DNA of 64,000 bases from Rhodococcus sp. SMB37 (GTDB lineage: Bacteria > Actinomycetota > Actinomycetes > Mycobacteriales > Mycobacteriaceae), in the NCBI RefSeq assembly GCF_004345605.1, contig NZ_SLVY01000001.1, forward strand, positions 434,001 through 498,000, written 5' to 3'. Positions 1-8,523 of this stretch are shown here, in pieces. Made by a program: the position numbers and the translations under genes. Below the pieces are notes generated by a model. The model was not told where the DNA came from. It searched no databases and worked only from the letters and a program-made list of their open reading frames with translations. Numbering within the stretch: position 1 is the first letter of the stretch; each line of letters opens with the position of its first letter.

Positions 1-807
1 TCGCACCCACTTCCGGGCACCGTCGGCGACACCGCCGCGGAGTGTGATCGCCGCGGAGGCACAGGTGTTGCGGTCCAGATCGATCACGCGAACGATGAGC
101 AGGTGGCCGCGCTCTTCGAGCGCGTCGAACGCGAGCAGGGCCGCCTCGACATCCTGGTCAACAATGCATTCTCCCTCCCCGACGACCTGACCGATCCCGA
201 GCCGTTCTGGGAGAAGCCACTGTCGAATTGGGAGATGGTGGATGTCGGTGTGCGATCGAACTTCGTGGCGGCGCGGCACGCTGCCATGATCATGGCGCCC
301 CAGAAGTCGGGACTCATCGTGGCCGTCTCCGGGTACACCGGTGTGGCGTACACCTACGGTGTCCTCTTCGGGATGGCCAAGTCCGCGGTGGATCGAATGG
401 CACGCGACATGGCCGTTGAGTTGCAACCGTACGACGTGGCGTCCGTGTCGATCTGGCAGGGCCTGACCTTCACGGAGCGCGCCGAGCGGAACCTGGCGGC
501 CATTCCCGGACTCACGGAGGGCGCCGCCACCCGCCCCGAGAACGGCTGCTCACCGGAGTTCGCCGGTCGCGTCATCGCCGCTCTCGCACAGGATCCCGCA
601 ATCATGAGCCGCTCGGGCGGCACCTTCATCACCGCCGAACTGGCGGAGGAGTACGGCGTCACAGATATCGACGGCCGCGAGATCCCCTCACTTCGATCGA
701 CCCGCGGCGAACCGATCTGGTCCCCGATCGCGGGAGCAGATAGTTCAGGGCTCGGTGTCGGGCCGGCCCCCTCCCCTTCCTCCTCACTGCAACGGAGCAC
801 ATCATGA
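1..807 (+). CDS. Short-chain dehydrogenase/reductase, DHRS1-like (5' end outside window)
   Basis: The reading frame is open from base 1, so the Rossmann glycine motif lies outside the window. The visible part resembles the DHRS1-like branch of NAD(P)-dependent short-chain dehydrogenases: a 'VNNAF' segment near base 160, then the active-site segment near 325-381. The usual catalytic Y-x-x-x-K reads F-G-M-A-K at 367-381, so Phe replaces the catalytic Tyr, and the family's 'WPG' reads 'WQG' further on. Two Tyr residues lie just upstream (349-351, 355-357). Its stop overlaps the next start in ATGA at 804-807, so the two genes are translationally coupled. The SDR fold is well supported; the substrate is unknown and activity is doubtful without the Tyr. 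Confidence 0.82.
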   Translation, partial: SHPLPGTVGDTAAECDRRGGTGVAVQIDHANDEQVAALFERVEREQGRLDILVNNAFSLPDDLTDPEPFWEKPLSNWEMVDVGVRSNFVAARHAAMIMAPQKSGLIVAVSGYTGVAYTYGVLFGMAKSAVDRMARDMAVELQPYDVASVSIWQGLTFTERAERNLAAIPGLTEGAATRPENGCSPEFAGRVIAALAQDPAIMSRSGGTFITAELAEEYGVTDIDGREIPSLRSTRGEPIWSPIAGADSSGLGVGPAPSPSSSLQRSTS

Positions 808-1373
808 GCACGCCGGTGGCATCCCTCTCGTCCGACAGGGTCGCCAAGCTCGAGGCCCTTCTGGATCGCCAGGAGATCCTCGATACGCTGACCCGCTTCA
901 GCCGGGCAATGGACCGATTCGATCGCGACTTGTTCCTCTCCGCCTTCCACACCGACGCGACGATCGCCGCAGGTAGTTTCGTCGGTGGCCCTGTCGACCT
1001 CTACGACTGGTCCACCGCGATGCACGCGCAGGGACAGAAGGCCACCCACCACAATCTGCTGAACCACACCTGCGATCTCGACGGCGATACTGCCCATACC
1101 GAAACGTATTACCTGTTCGCCGCCCGGAACGTCGACGACAGCAACTGGATTGCGGGCGGACGGTACATCGACCGCCTCGAACGCCGCGACGGCGAGTGGC
1201 GGATAGCCCTCCGCACCAACATCATCGAATGGTCCGGCATGGTTCCGTCAATGGACATTCCCTTCTCTGATGTCCCCGACGTCTTCGCCAACGGTGCACC
1301 GTCACGCAGCACGACAGATCCGTCCTACACCCGCCCACTCACCAACGTCCGACAGCCGAACATCCCGAGTTGA
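804..1373 (+). CDS. SnoaL-like (NTF2-fold) protein
   Basis: A 189-residue protein with a SnoaL-like/NTF2 pattern: an N-terminal helix bundle ('LLDRQEILDTLTRFSRAMDRFDRDLFLSAF' region), an 'HTDA' turn, a conserved 'HHNLLNHTCDLDGDTAHTETYY' core segment and a following strand with 'GGRYIDRLERRDGEWRI'. Such domains act as small hydrolases, isomerases or dehydratases on cyclic substrates, or as non-catalytic partners of ring-cleaving enzymes. The start ATG lies inside the stop of the upstream dehydrogenase (ATGA). The last ~30 residues are Pro/Ser/Thr-rich and look disordered. Its place between a dehydrogenase and a dioxygenase suggests a step in degradation of a ring or ether compound, which is inference. 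Confidence 0.8.
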   Translation: MSTPVASLSSDRVAKLEALLDRQEILDTLTRFSRAMDRFDRDLFLSAFHTDATIAAGSFVGGPVDLYDWSTAMHAQGQKATHHNLLNHTCDLDGDTAHTETYYLFAARNVDDSNWIAGGRYIDRLERRDGEWRIALRTNIIEWSGMVPSMDIPFSDVPDVFANGAPSRSTTDPSYTRPLTNVRQPNIPS

Positions 1374-1398
1374 CGCGGGCGCATCGAGGAGAGACCAC

Positions 1399-2226
1399 AT
1401 GCACACGCTTGCTACCAAGAAGCTCGGAGACCTCGTCGGTGTCGAGGTGACGGGGGTCGACGTCGATCGTCTGCTCACCGATGACGCGCTCCCCGCTGCA
1501 CTTCTCGACCTGCTCGAACAACACAGCGTCATCCTGTTCCGAGAACTGCACATCGACGATCCGGCGCAGGTCGCGTTCTGCCGCAGACTCGGTGAGCTCG
1601 CACTGTTCCCCAAGTACCGGATCCCGGAGGTCATGGAGATCAGTTTCGAGCCGGACAACCCGAACAAGGAATACTTCGCCAGCAACGACTACTGGCACAT
1701 CGACGGCGCTCTGGACGCTATTCCCGCAAAAGCGTCGGTTCTGACCGCTCACGTCACGGCAGCGCAGGGCGGCGAGACCGAGTTCGCGAGTACCTACGCC
1801 GCCTACGATGCACTGTCGGACGAGGAGAAGGAGTACTTCGGTACGTTGCGGGTCGTCCACACCTTCGAGGCCATTCAGCGCCTGACCTATCCGAACCCGA
1901 CCGAGGATCAGGTGGCAGAGTGGGCCTCCCGCGCCGCCCGTGAGCTGCCGCTCGTGTGGGAACACGAATCCGGAAGGCGCTCGATGGTATTCGGCGCCAC
2001 GGCGTCCCATATCGTCGGGATGGACATCGACGAAGGTCGAGCATTGCTCCGCGATCTCGAACGGCGTGCCACCGCCCCGGATCTGGTGTACCGGCACAGC
2101 TGGTCGGTGGGCGACACGGTGATCTGGGACAACACCGGGCTCATGCACCGAGCCTGCACGTTCGACCGAGAAAAGCCCCGCAGAATGCACCGGTCGACCC
2201 TCATCGGAACCGAGCCGATCCAGTGA
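1399..2226 (+). CDS. TauD/TfdA-family Fe(II)/2-oxoglutarate-dependent dioxygenase
   Basis: A 275-residue protein of the TauD/TfdA family, which couples oxidation of a substrate C-H bond to 2-oxoglutarate decarboxylation. The iron facial triad is visible: H100-x-D102 in 'NDYWHIDG' and distal H250 in 'WDNTGLMHR', followed by a basic stretch around R261-R265 that would bind the 2-oxoglutarate carboxylate. I start at ATG 1399 because GAGGAGAG lies at 1386-1393; an upstream extension in frame is low-complexity. The 3' end overlaps the next gene in GTGA (2223-2226). TfdA relatives cleave aryl ethers such as 2,4-D and TauD relatives release sulfite from sulfonates; the substrate here cannot be read from sequence. 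Confidence 0.88.
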   Translation: MHTLATKKLGDLVGVEVTGVDVDRLLTDDALPAALLDLLEQHSVILFRELHIDDPAQVAFCRRLGELALFPKYRIPEVMEISFEPDNPNKEYFASNDYWHIDGALDAIPAKASVLTAHVTAAQGGETEFASTYAAYDALSDEEKEYFGTLRVVHTFEAIQRLTYPNPTEDQVAEWASRAARELPLVWEHESGRRSMVFGATASHIVGMDIDEGRALLRDLERRATAPDLVYRHSWSVGDTVIWDNTGLMHRACTFDREKPRRMHRSTLIGTEPIQ

Positions 2227-2966
2227 CCGACCGCACGGCGATCATCACCGGTGGCGCTTCCGGAATCGGCGAGGCGATTGCCCGGCGCCTCGCCGCCGAC
2301 GGCAACATGGTCGCCATCTTCGACCTCGACGGTGACGCGGCCGAATCCGTCGCCGCGTCGATCGCAGACAGGGGCGGCAAGGCCGTCGGTCTGCAGGTCG
2401 ATGTCACCGATCGCAGTGCACTCGAAACGGCCGTCGAGGACGTGCGAGCACGGCTGGCTCGTCCGACGGTCCTGGTCAACAACGCCGGGATGTCGGTTCC
2501 GTCACCGTTCCTCGACATCACCGCCGACGCGTGGCAGCGATCACTCGCCGTGAACCTCACCGCAGCATTCGACTGCTGCCAGCTCGTGCTTCCGGACATG
2601 ATCGACGAGGGGTGGGGACGCATCGTCAACATCTCGTCGTCGAGCGTGCACAGTGGCTCCCCCGGCCTCTCCCCCTACGTGTCCGCGAAGTCCGGCGTCG
2701 TCGGGCTCACGAAGAGCCTGGCGCTCGAGTTCGGCAAACTCGGGATCACGGTCAACACGATTCCGCCGGGCTTCATCGACACCCCGATGTTGCGGAACAC
2801 CGTCGCCAAGGGCTTCGTCGATCTCGATCTTCAGACCGCCAAGACGCCAGTGGGCAGGATCGGGCGGCCCGAGGACATCGCCGCTACATGCGCGTTCCTG
2901 GTGAGCGACGAAGCCGGCTACATCACCGGGCAGATGATCGGCGTCAACGGTGGACGCAATACCTGA
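2223..2966 (+). CDS. Short-chain dehydrogenase/reductase, FabG-like
   Basis: A complete 247-residue classical SDR. Visible motifs: cofactor loop 'TGGASGIG' at residues 9-16, 'NNAG' at 86-89, active-site Ser in 'NISSSS' near 139, Y152-x-x-x-K156 in 'YVSAK', and 'PGFIDTPM'. Unlike the first dehydrogenase of this operon, its tetrad is intact. The acidic residue after the second strand ('IFDLD') favours NAD(H). It starts at GTG overlapping the dioxygenase stop in GTGA; a longer in-frame extension only shadows the dioxygenase gene. It probably oxidises a hydroxyl made by the dioxygenase or exposed by ether cleavage (inference). Confidence 0.9.
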   Translation: MTDRTAIITGGASGIGEAIARRLAADGNMVAIFDLDGDAAESVAASIADRGGKAVGLQVDVTDRSALETAVEDVRARLARPTVLVNNAGMSVPSPFLDITADAWQRSLAVNLTAAFDCCQLVLPDMIDEGWGRIVNISSSSVHSGSPGLSPYVSAKSGVVGLTKSLALEFGKLGITVNTIPPGFIDTPMLRNTVAKGFVDLDLQTAKTPVGRIGRPEDIAATCAFLVSDEAGYITGQMIGVNGGRNT

Positions 2967-3004
2967 CCTGCCCGCCGCCCGAATCGAAAGGACACCTCCG
3001 CACA

Positions 3005-3601
3005 ATGTCCCGGATACCCCCTCTTCCCGAGGACGACTGGACCGAAGAGATCGCAACGTACATCAACGGCTTCCGATCGGCCGTAGCGAGCACCTCGGAC
3101 GAAGACAACAGGCAGCCCGGGACGAACCTGCTCGGAACCCTGGCGCAGCATCCTTCGCTGGCGATGGCGTTCCTGAGCTTCAACCGGCACCTGCTGGCGC
3201 ACTCCACCCTGTCGGTCCGGCACCGGGAGCTTCTCGTTCTTCGTATCGCCTACCTCCGTCGCGCAGAGTACGAATGGGCCCAACACGTCATCCTCGCGGA
3301 GCGAGCGGGCATCACCGCCGACGAGATCGCCCGCATCGAAGACGGACCCGACACGGTCGGCTGGTCACCGATCGAGCGGGCACTGCTGACCGCCACCGAC
3401 GAGCTGATCGTCGGCGGCGCGATCGGCGACGATACGTGGGCTGTGCTCGCTGGCAAGTTCGACCGTGAGCAGCTGATGGATGTCGTGTTCACCGTGGGCT
3501 GCTACTCGATGCTCGCGACCGCGCTGCGCTCGTTCGGGGTCCGGCCCGAACCCGGTCTCGTTCCGTATCTGCCCAACCATTCTGTCTCCTCCCGCGACTG
3601 A
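3005..3601 (+). CDS. AhpD/carboxymuconolactone decarboxylase-family protein
   Basis: A 198-residue protein of the CMD/AhpD-like family. It has the core 'RHRELLVLRIAYLRRAEYEWAQHVILAERAGI' region with the E-x-x-x-H pattern and a second helical repeat near 'DREQLMDVVFTVGCYSMLATALRSFGV'. AhpD peroxidases need a CxxC pair; here only one Cys is present, so a peroxidase role is unlikely and a CMD-like or structural role is more plausible. ATG 3005 is chosen because AAAGGA lies at 2987-2992. It sits 38 nt after the dehydrogenase and 22 nt before the binding-protein gene. Close homologues often occur in aromatic or cyclic-compound degradation clusters. Confidence 0.82.
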   Translation: MSRIPPLPEDDWTEEIATYINGFRSAVASTSDEDNRQPGTNLLGTLAQHPSLAMAFLSFNRHLLAHSTLSVRHRELLVLRIAYLRRAEYEWAQHVILAERAGITADEIARIEDGPDTVGWSPIERALLTATDELIVGGAIGDDTWAVLAGKFDREQLMDVVFTVGCYSMLATALRSFGVRPEPGLVPYLPNHSVSSRD

Positions 3602-3623
3602 TTCGAGAAAGTGGGACGTACAC

Positions 3624-4850
3624 GTGAAGAAGCGACATATCGGCGTCATCGCTGCGGTTGCTGCACTTGCCCTGTCGGCATGCAGCTCCGACGGCGGGGA
3701 CAGCAGTGCCGGGGCCACTCCCAGCGGTGAGCCGATCGTCATCGGCGCGTTGGCACCGATCAAGGGCGCGTCCGCGTATCCGCAGACAGCGTACGGGCTC
3801 GAAGCCGGCGTGCATTACGTCAACGAGGTGCTCGGTGGTATCGACGGGCGTCCCCTCGAAGTCGATGTGTGCGGTGGCGACGGCAGCCCCGAGACCGCGA
3901 TCAGCTGCGCCAACGGCTTCGTCTCGAAGGGTCTTCCGCTCGTGATCGACGCGGTCGACCAGAGCATGGGGGCGGCGGTGCCGATTCTGGCGTCGGCGGA
4001 GATCCCTATCGTCGGTACGCTCGCAGGATCGTTCGTCGCGGATTCCGCCGAGTACGGGCAAGCGTTCTACTTCACCGGGCCGGTGTCGTTCGCCGCGCTC
4101 TCGAGCATGTCGGTGCTCGACACCATGGGGAAGACGAAGGCCTCGCTCGCCGTCAACGAGTCGCCCACTTCCCACGCGTACGTCGACGATCTGATCATGC
4201 CGATCGCCGACAAGATGGGGATCGACGTCGCCGTCCAGTACCCGCCGGCTTCGGGCGCCAACTTGAATGTCGTGGCAGCGACGCAACTTTCCGACGACCC
4301 GGATATGGCCGGCGTCATCGCCCTCCCCGAGGACGGCTGCACCGGCCTGTTCCAGGCCCTGCGCCGGCAGGGTTACGACGACACGATCCTGGCCGGATCA
4401 TGCTCACAGTTCATCGACGATATGGGAGCCGATGCCGCAGGCATCGTCACCCAGCCCCGACTGTGGGTACCTCTCGCCAAGGACTCCGCGCCCGCCGAGG
4501 TCCAGGAACAGTTGGACATCTTCGCGGACTCCATGGATGCCGTCGGATACGGCGACGAGCTCTCCTCCCGGTCGATCTACACATTCGCAGCGCTGGTCAA
4601 CATCGCGGAGATCCTTTCCGGGTCGGAGGAGATCACCACAACTACCGTCACCGACGCGTTCAAGGGACTGAAGGACTTCCCGACCTTCGCCGGCCCGTCC
4701 GTGACCTGCGACGGGCAGCAGTGGCCGGGTGTGGCTACCACGTGCAATGCACAGGCGATCTTCTTCGAAGTGCAGGAGGACGGAACGCTCCGGTCGGTGG
4801 AGGAAGCCGGATACATCGATCTCGATCCTTCGCTGATGCCCACCTCCTGA
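3624..4850 (+). CDS. ABC transporter substrate-binding lipoprotein, LivJ/HAAT type
   Basis: A 408-residue periplasmic-binding-like protein of the branched-chain amino acid (HAAT) class. The N-terminus is a lipoprotein signal: two Lys, a hydrophobic stretch and the lipobox L-S-A-C with the lipidated Cys at residue 20. The mature part begins with a Gly/Ser/Asp linker and 'IVIGALAPIKG', typical of the first strand of Peripla_BP_6 proteins. The start is GTG 3624. HAAT proteins bind amino acids, amides, aromatic acids or other small carboxylates. Adjacent catabolic genes suggest it captures the cluster's growth substrate outside the membrane, which is inference. Confidence 0.9.
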   Translation: MKKRHIGVIAAVAALALSACSSDGGDSSAGATPSGEPIVIGALAPIKGASAYPQTAYGLEAGVHYVNEVLGGIDGRPLEVDVCGGDGSPETAISCANGFVSKGLPLVIDAVDQSMGAAVPILASAEIPIVGTLAGSFVADSAEYGQAFYFTGPVSFAALSSMSVLDTMGKTKASLAVNESPTSHAYVDDLIMPIADKMGIDVAVQYPPASGANLNVVAATQLSDDPDMAGVIALPEDGCTGLFQALRRQGYDDTILAGSCSQFIDDMGADAAGIVTQPRLWVPLAKDSAPAEVQEQLDIFADSMDAVGYGDELSSRSIYTFAALVNIAEILSGSEEITTTTVTDAFKGLKDFPTFAGPSVTCDGQQWPGVATTCNAQAIFFEVQEDGTLRSVEEAGYIDLDPSLMPTS

Positions 4851-4915
4851 TGGCACCACCGTGCTCGAGGAGGCCATTCGACCTCGTTGACGACATACAC
4901 GCAACGGAGTAGCGC

Positions 4916-6928
4916 ATGAGCACGTATCTGCAGTTCATCGTCCTGGGGTTCGGCCTCGCCGCGGTGTATATCGGCCTCGCCAACGGATTGCTCCTCGTCT
5001 ATCGCTCGACGGGGATCATCAACTTCGCGCAAGGTGCGACCGCCATGTGGGGCGCGTACGTGTACGCGCAGTTGCTCATCGACGGCACCCTGGTCCTGCC
5101 GATCGGCAGTATCGAGTTCGACGAGGCGCCGTCGGTACCTGTTGCCTTGGCAATCGGCCTCGTGATGGCTGTCCTGCTCGGGGTCGTGACCCACTACCTG
5201 GTGTTCAGGCCGGTACGTCGTGCACCGGCCCTGGCCCAGGTGGTGGTCTCCGTCGCGCTGATGCTCACCGTCCAAGCGTTGGTGGTCATCAGGTTCGGGC
5301 CGAACAGCATCCCGATCGAATCGATGATTCCCTCCGGGTCGATCTCGCTGTTCGGCACATCGGTGTCGTCGGCGGAGGTCGTGATGGTCGCGATCATGGC
5401 CGTGTTCTCGGTGCTGGTGTGGGCCTACTTCCGCTTCACCAGAGCCGGCGCAGCAACTCGTGCGGCAGCCGAGAATGAGCGGGGCGCCACGCTTCTGGGG
5501 TTCTCACCGGATCGGCTCGCAGCGATCGCGATGGTCATGGCCTCGGTGGTCAGCACGGTCGGTGTCCTGCTCGGGGCATCCCTGACGGGCCTCAATCCGC
5601 TGAATTATTCCCTGCTCGTCGTTCCGGCGCTCGCGGTGCTCCTGGTCGCGCGGATGGAATCCGTCGCGACGATCGTGATCGCGTCGCTGGTGCTCGGGGC
5701 GTTCCAGTCGGTGCTCAACCTGCTCGCCGGTGAGAGTTGGTGGCCCACGTGGGCGCAGTCCGGCGTCGATCAGGTCGTGCCGTTCGTCGTGGTCATCGTC
5801 GTACTGTTCGTCTTCGGGGGACGGTTGCCCTCGCGCGGTTCACTGCAGGCCATCAAGCTGCCGGACGTTGTGGTGCCTCGCTTCCGTCCGATCCCCGCCG
5901 CACTCGTGATCGTGGTGACCGGTGTGCTCCTCGCGGTGTCGTCCGGCACCTACCGATTCGGTCTGACGTACTCGATCATCCTGATGCTGCTGGCGTTGTC
6001 GTATGTGGTCATCACCGGTTACCTCGGGCAGATCTCGCTGGCCCAGGCGGCGTTCGCGGGTGCAGCGGGATTCACGCTCTCCAAGGTGACGACGAACTGG
6101 AGCATGCCGTTCCCGATTGCGCTCGTCTTCTGCTCACTCGTGGCAGCCCTGCTCGGCATGCTGGTGGCATTGCCTGCCTTCCGGATTCGTGGTGCACAGC
6201 TGGCCATCGTGACCATCGCGGCAGCCCTGGCCATCGAGCGGTTCATCTTCAACAACTACAGTCTCACGCCGCCGTCGGGGAATCCCATCGCGAATCCCAC
6301 GCTGTTCGGCCTGAACCTCGGTGTGCGCGAGGGCAGCGACATCGCACGTCTGTCGTTCTCGTTCACAGTCCTGGTCGTGGCCGCGATCGTGGTGTGGGCG
6401 TTCATGCGGATCGCCTCGGGCGACACCGGGCGCGCCTTCCTCACAGTGCGGGCGAACGAGCGGGCCGCCGCGGCCGCGGGAATCGACGTCCGATTGACCA
6501 AGCTCATCGGGTTCGGGCTGTCCGCGTTCATCGCCGGTGTCGCGGGCTGTCTCATCGGATACAGCGCCGGTCAACTTTCGGCCGAGTCGTTCACCGTGTT
6601 CGTCGGACTGCAGGTGCTGGCGGTTGCGTATCTCGGCGGCATCACCTCGTTCAGTGGCGCGGCAATCGCTGGCATCATCGGTCCGCTGGGAATCGTCTAC
6701 GTGCTGGTGCACAATATCTTCGACCTGGGCGACTACTACGCTCTGATCTCCGGGATCGCGCTGATCATCACTGCGATCATGAATCCGATCGGAATCGCCG
6801 GTGAGGCCGGCAGAGTCAGCGCACTGCTACGTGCCAGGCTGCGCGGCCCAGCGGCCGCGACAGATTCTCCGGTATCCGACACCGGTGACGAGGTCGACCA
6901 CGGGAAGGTGGCGGTGGCAGATGCCTGA
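4916..6928 (+). CDS. Fused LivH-LivM-type ABC transporter permease
   Basis: A 670-residue membrane protein joining both permeases of a HAAT transporter. The first half (about 1-300) is LivH-like, with 'STGIINFAQGA' near residue 31-41; the second (about 325-640) is LivM-like, with 'GYLGQISLAQAAFAG' near 368. Each half carries many hydrophobic segments. The usual arrangement is two separate proteins of about 290 and 320-350 residues, so this is a natural end-to-end fusion; fused versions occur in actinobacteria. The tail after residue 640 is hydrophilic and cytoplasmic. CGGAG at 4905-4909 supports ATG 4916. The 3' end overlaps the ATPase gene by 8 nt. Confidence 0.92.
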   Translation: MSTYLQFIVLGFGLAAVYIGLANGLLLVYRSTGIINFAQGATAMWGAYVYAQLLIDGTLVLPIGSIEFDEAPSVPVALAIGLVMAVLLGVVTHYLVFRPVRRAPALAQVVVSVALMLTVQALVVIRFGPNSIPIESMIPSGSISLFGTSVSSAEVVMVAIMAVFSVLVWAYFRFTRAGAATRAAAENERGATLLGFSPDRLAAIAMVMASVVSTVGVLLGASLTGLNPLNYSLLVVPALAVLLVARMESVATIVIASLVLGAFQSVLNLLAGESWWPTWAQSGVDQVVPFVVVIVVLFVFGGRLPSRGSLQAIKLPDVVVPRFRPIPAALVIVVTGVLLAVSSGTYRFGLTYSIILMLLALSYVVITGYLGQISLAQAAFAGAAGFTLSKVTTNWSMPFPIALVFCSLVAALLGMLVALPAFRIRGAQLAIVTIAAALAIERFIFNNYSLTPPSGNPIANPTLFGLNLGVREGSDIARLSFSFTVLVVAAIVVWAFMRIASGDTGRAFLTVRANERAAAAAGIDVRLTKLIGFGLSAFIAGVAGCLIGYSAGQLSAESFTVFVGLQVLAVAYLGGITSFSGAAIAGIIGPLGIVYVLVHNIFDLGDYYALISGIALIITAIMNPIGIAGEAGRVSALLRARLRGPAAATDSPVSDTGDEVDHGKVAVADA

Positions 6929-7754
6929 CTCCACGGAAACCGATTCCGCACAACCTGATTCTCCGCGGCCTGATTCCGGATCGCCGGATGAGGTACGGGG
7001 CGGCTTGTCGGCGCAGGACATCACCGTGCGCTACGGCGGTGTCGTGGCGAACGAGAATGTGTCGCTCGAGGTTCATCCCGGTGAGATCGTCGGCCTGATC
7101 GGACCGAACGGTGCCGGTAAGACGACGTTCGTGGACGCGGTCACCGGATTCATCGACTACGAGGGAACGATCAGCGTCGACAGCAGTCCGATGAACGGCC
7201 TTCCGCCACATCAGCGTCGTCGCACCGGTCTCTCACGCACGTGGCAGTCGGGTGAGCTCTTTCCGAACCTGAGCGTGAACCAGAATGTGATCGCCGCAAT
7301 GCGGCCGGGCGGTCTTGCAACACTGTGGCGCGACCTGGTCGGGCGTCGGCGGGGCGGAAGCAACGAGGTCGTGGACGCGACCCTGCGGTCGGTGGGGCTC
7401 GGCGATGTCGGCGACACTCTCGCACGGGATCTCACGCTCGGGCAACAGAAACTCGTCGGTGTCGCACGGGCACTCGTGGGTAATTGTCGTGTCCTTCTGC
7501 TCGACGAGCCCGCTGCGGGCCTCGACAGTCAGGAGAGTGTCGAGTTCGCCGAACGCATTCGGGCGGTCGTGCGGGATGGGCCCGGTGCACTGCTGATCGA
7601 CCACGACATGTCGCTCGTACTGGGCGTGTGCGATCGCATCTACGTCCTCGAATTCGGCAAGGTCATCTTCTCGGGAACTCCGGACCAGGCCAGAAAGGAT
7701 CCCGCCGTGATCGCTGCATATCTGGGTGCACCGATGGAGACCACTCATGGCTGA
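6921..7754 (+). CDS. livG: HAAT ABC transporter ATPase, LivG type
   Basis: A 277-residue ATPase: Walker A 'GPNGAGKTT' near residue 61, a signature-like 'LTLGQQKLVGVARAL' (the LivG-type variant of LSGGQ), Walker B 'VLLLDEP', a D-loop 'AGLD' and switch His in 'LLIDHDM'. The start ATG lies in ATGCCTGA, an 8-nt overlap with the permease stop. A longer in-frame extension is a shadow of the permease gene. The first 25 residues are Ser/Pro/Asp-rich and unlike the family, probably a disordered extension. It would pair with the LivF-type ATPase to drive the fused permease. Confidence 0.92.
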   Translation: MPDSTETDSAQPDSPRPDSGSPDEVRGGLSAQDITVRYGGVVANENVSLEVHPGEIVGLIGPNGAGKTTFVDAVTGFIDYEGTISVDSSPMNGLPPHQRRRTGLSRTWQSGELFPNLSVNQNVIAAMRPGGLATLWRDLVGRRRGGSNEVVDATLRSVGLGDVGDTLARDLTLGQQKLVGVARALVGNCRVLLLDEPAAGLDSQESVEFAERIRAVVRDGPGALLIDHDMSLVLGVCDRIYVLEFGKVIFSGTPDQARKDPAVIAAYLGAPMETTHG

Positions 7755-8523
7755 TTCTGTCCCCGCCGAAGACCCCGTGCTCACGGCAGAGTCCCTGACC
7801 GCCGGCTACAACGGCGTCGTCGCGGTCGCCGACGTGAACCTCTCGGTCTCGGCCGGTGAAGTCCTCTCGATCCTGGGGCCCAACGGCGCAGGAAAGACCA
7901 CCTCCCTGTTGTCGCTCGCCGGTGTGCTCCCCACGATGAGTGGACGGGTGACGGTCCTGGGCGAGCCGGTCGACAGCAGGCGGCCCTACCGAATGGCGCG
8001 CAGAGGCATGCGCTTCGTCCCCGACGACCGAGGGCTCTTCCCGTCCATGACGGTGAGTGAGCATCTCCGGCTGGCCCGCCGACGACCCGACAAACGCCGC
8101 GAGCACTCGGTGTTGGAACGGTTTCCGGCCCTGGCGAAACTACAGTCCCGAAGGGTGGGTCTGCTCTCCGGCGGTGAGCAGCAGATGCTCGCGATCGCGG
8201 TGGCGCTACTGGCCGAGCCTCGGTTGCTCATGGTCGACGAGATGAGCCTCGGGTTGGCGCCGATGATCGTCGAGGAAATGCTCCCTGCTATCCGCGACCT
8301 GGCACGCGCTGAAGGGATCGCCGTCGTGCTCGTCGAACAGCATGTGGGTCTAGCACTGGCAGTGTCCGACCGGGCGGTGGTGCTCAACCACGGCCGGGTC
8401 GTTCTCGAAGGAGAGGCCGGAGCGCTCCTTCGAGAACGCGATCGGGTCGAATCCGCCTACTTCGGTGCCGGTGAATTCGCCGACGAGGAACACGGTGACG
8501 CGGACCGTCCGAGCGTGGTCTAG
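7747..8523 (+). CDS. livF: HAAT ABC transporter ATPase, LivF type
   Basis: A 258-residue ATPase with Walker A 'GPNGAGKTT' near residue 44, '[13 protein letters not shown]' signature, Walker B 'LLMVDEM', D-loop 'LGLAP' and switch His in 'VLVEQH', typical of LivF. The start ATG at 7747 sits in ATGGCTGA, an 8-nt overlap with the livG stop that copies the geometry of the preceding junction. It ends the catabolic-transport operon; its TAG stop lies in CTAG at 8520-8523, which is also the stop of the convergent rlmN on the other strand. No separate terminator is visible, so read-through into antisense of rlmN is possible. Confidence 0.92.
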   Translation: MADSVPAEDPVLTAESLTAGYNGVVAVADVNLSVSAGEVLSILGPNGAGKTTSLLSLAGVLPTMSGRVTVLGEPVDSRRPYRMARRGMRFVPDDRGLFPSMTVSEHLRLARRRPDKRREHSVLERFPALAKLQSRRVGLLSGGEQQMLAIAVALLAEPRLLMVDEMSLGLAPMIVEEMLPAIRDLARAEGIAVVLVEQHVGLALAVSDRAVVLNHGRVVLEGEAGALLRERDRVESAYFGAGEFADEEHGDADRPSVV

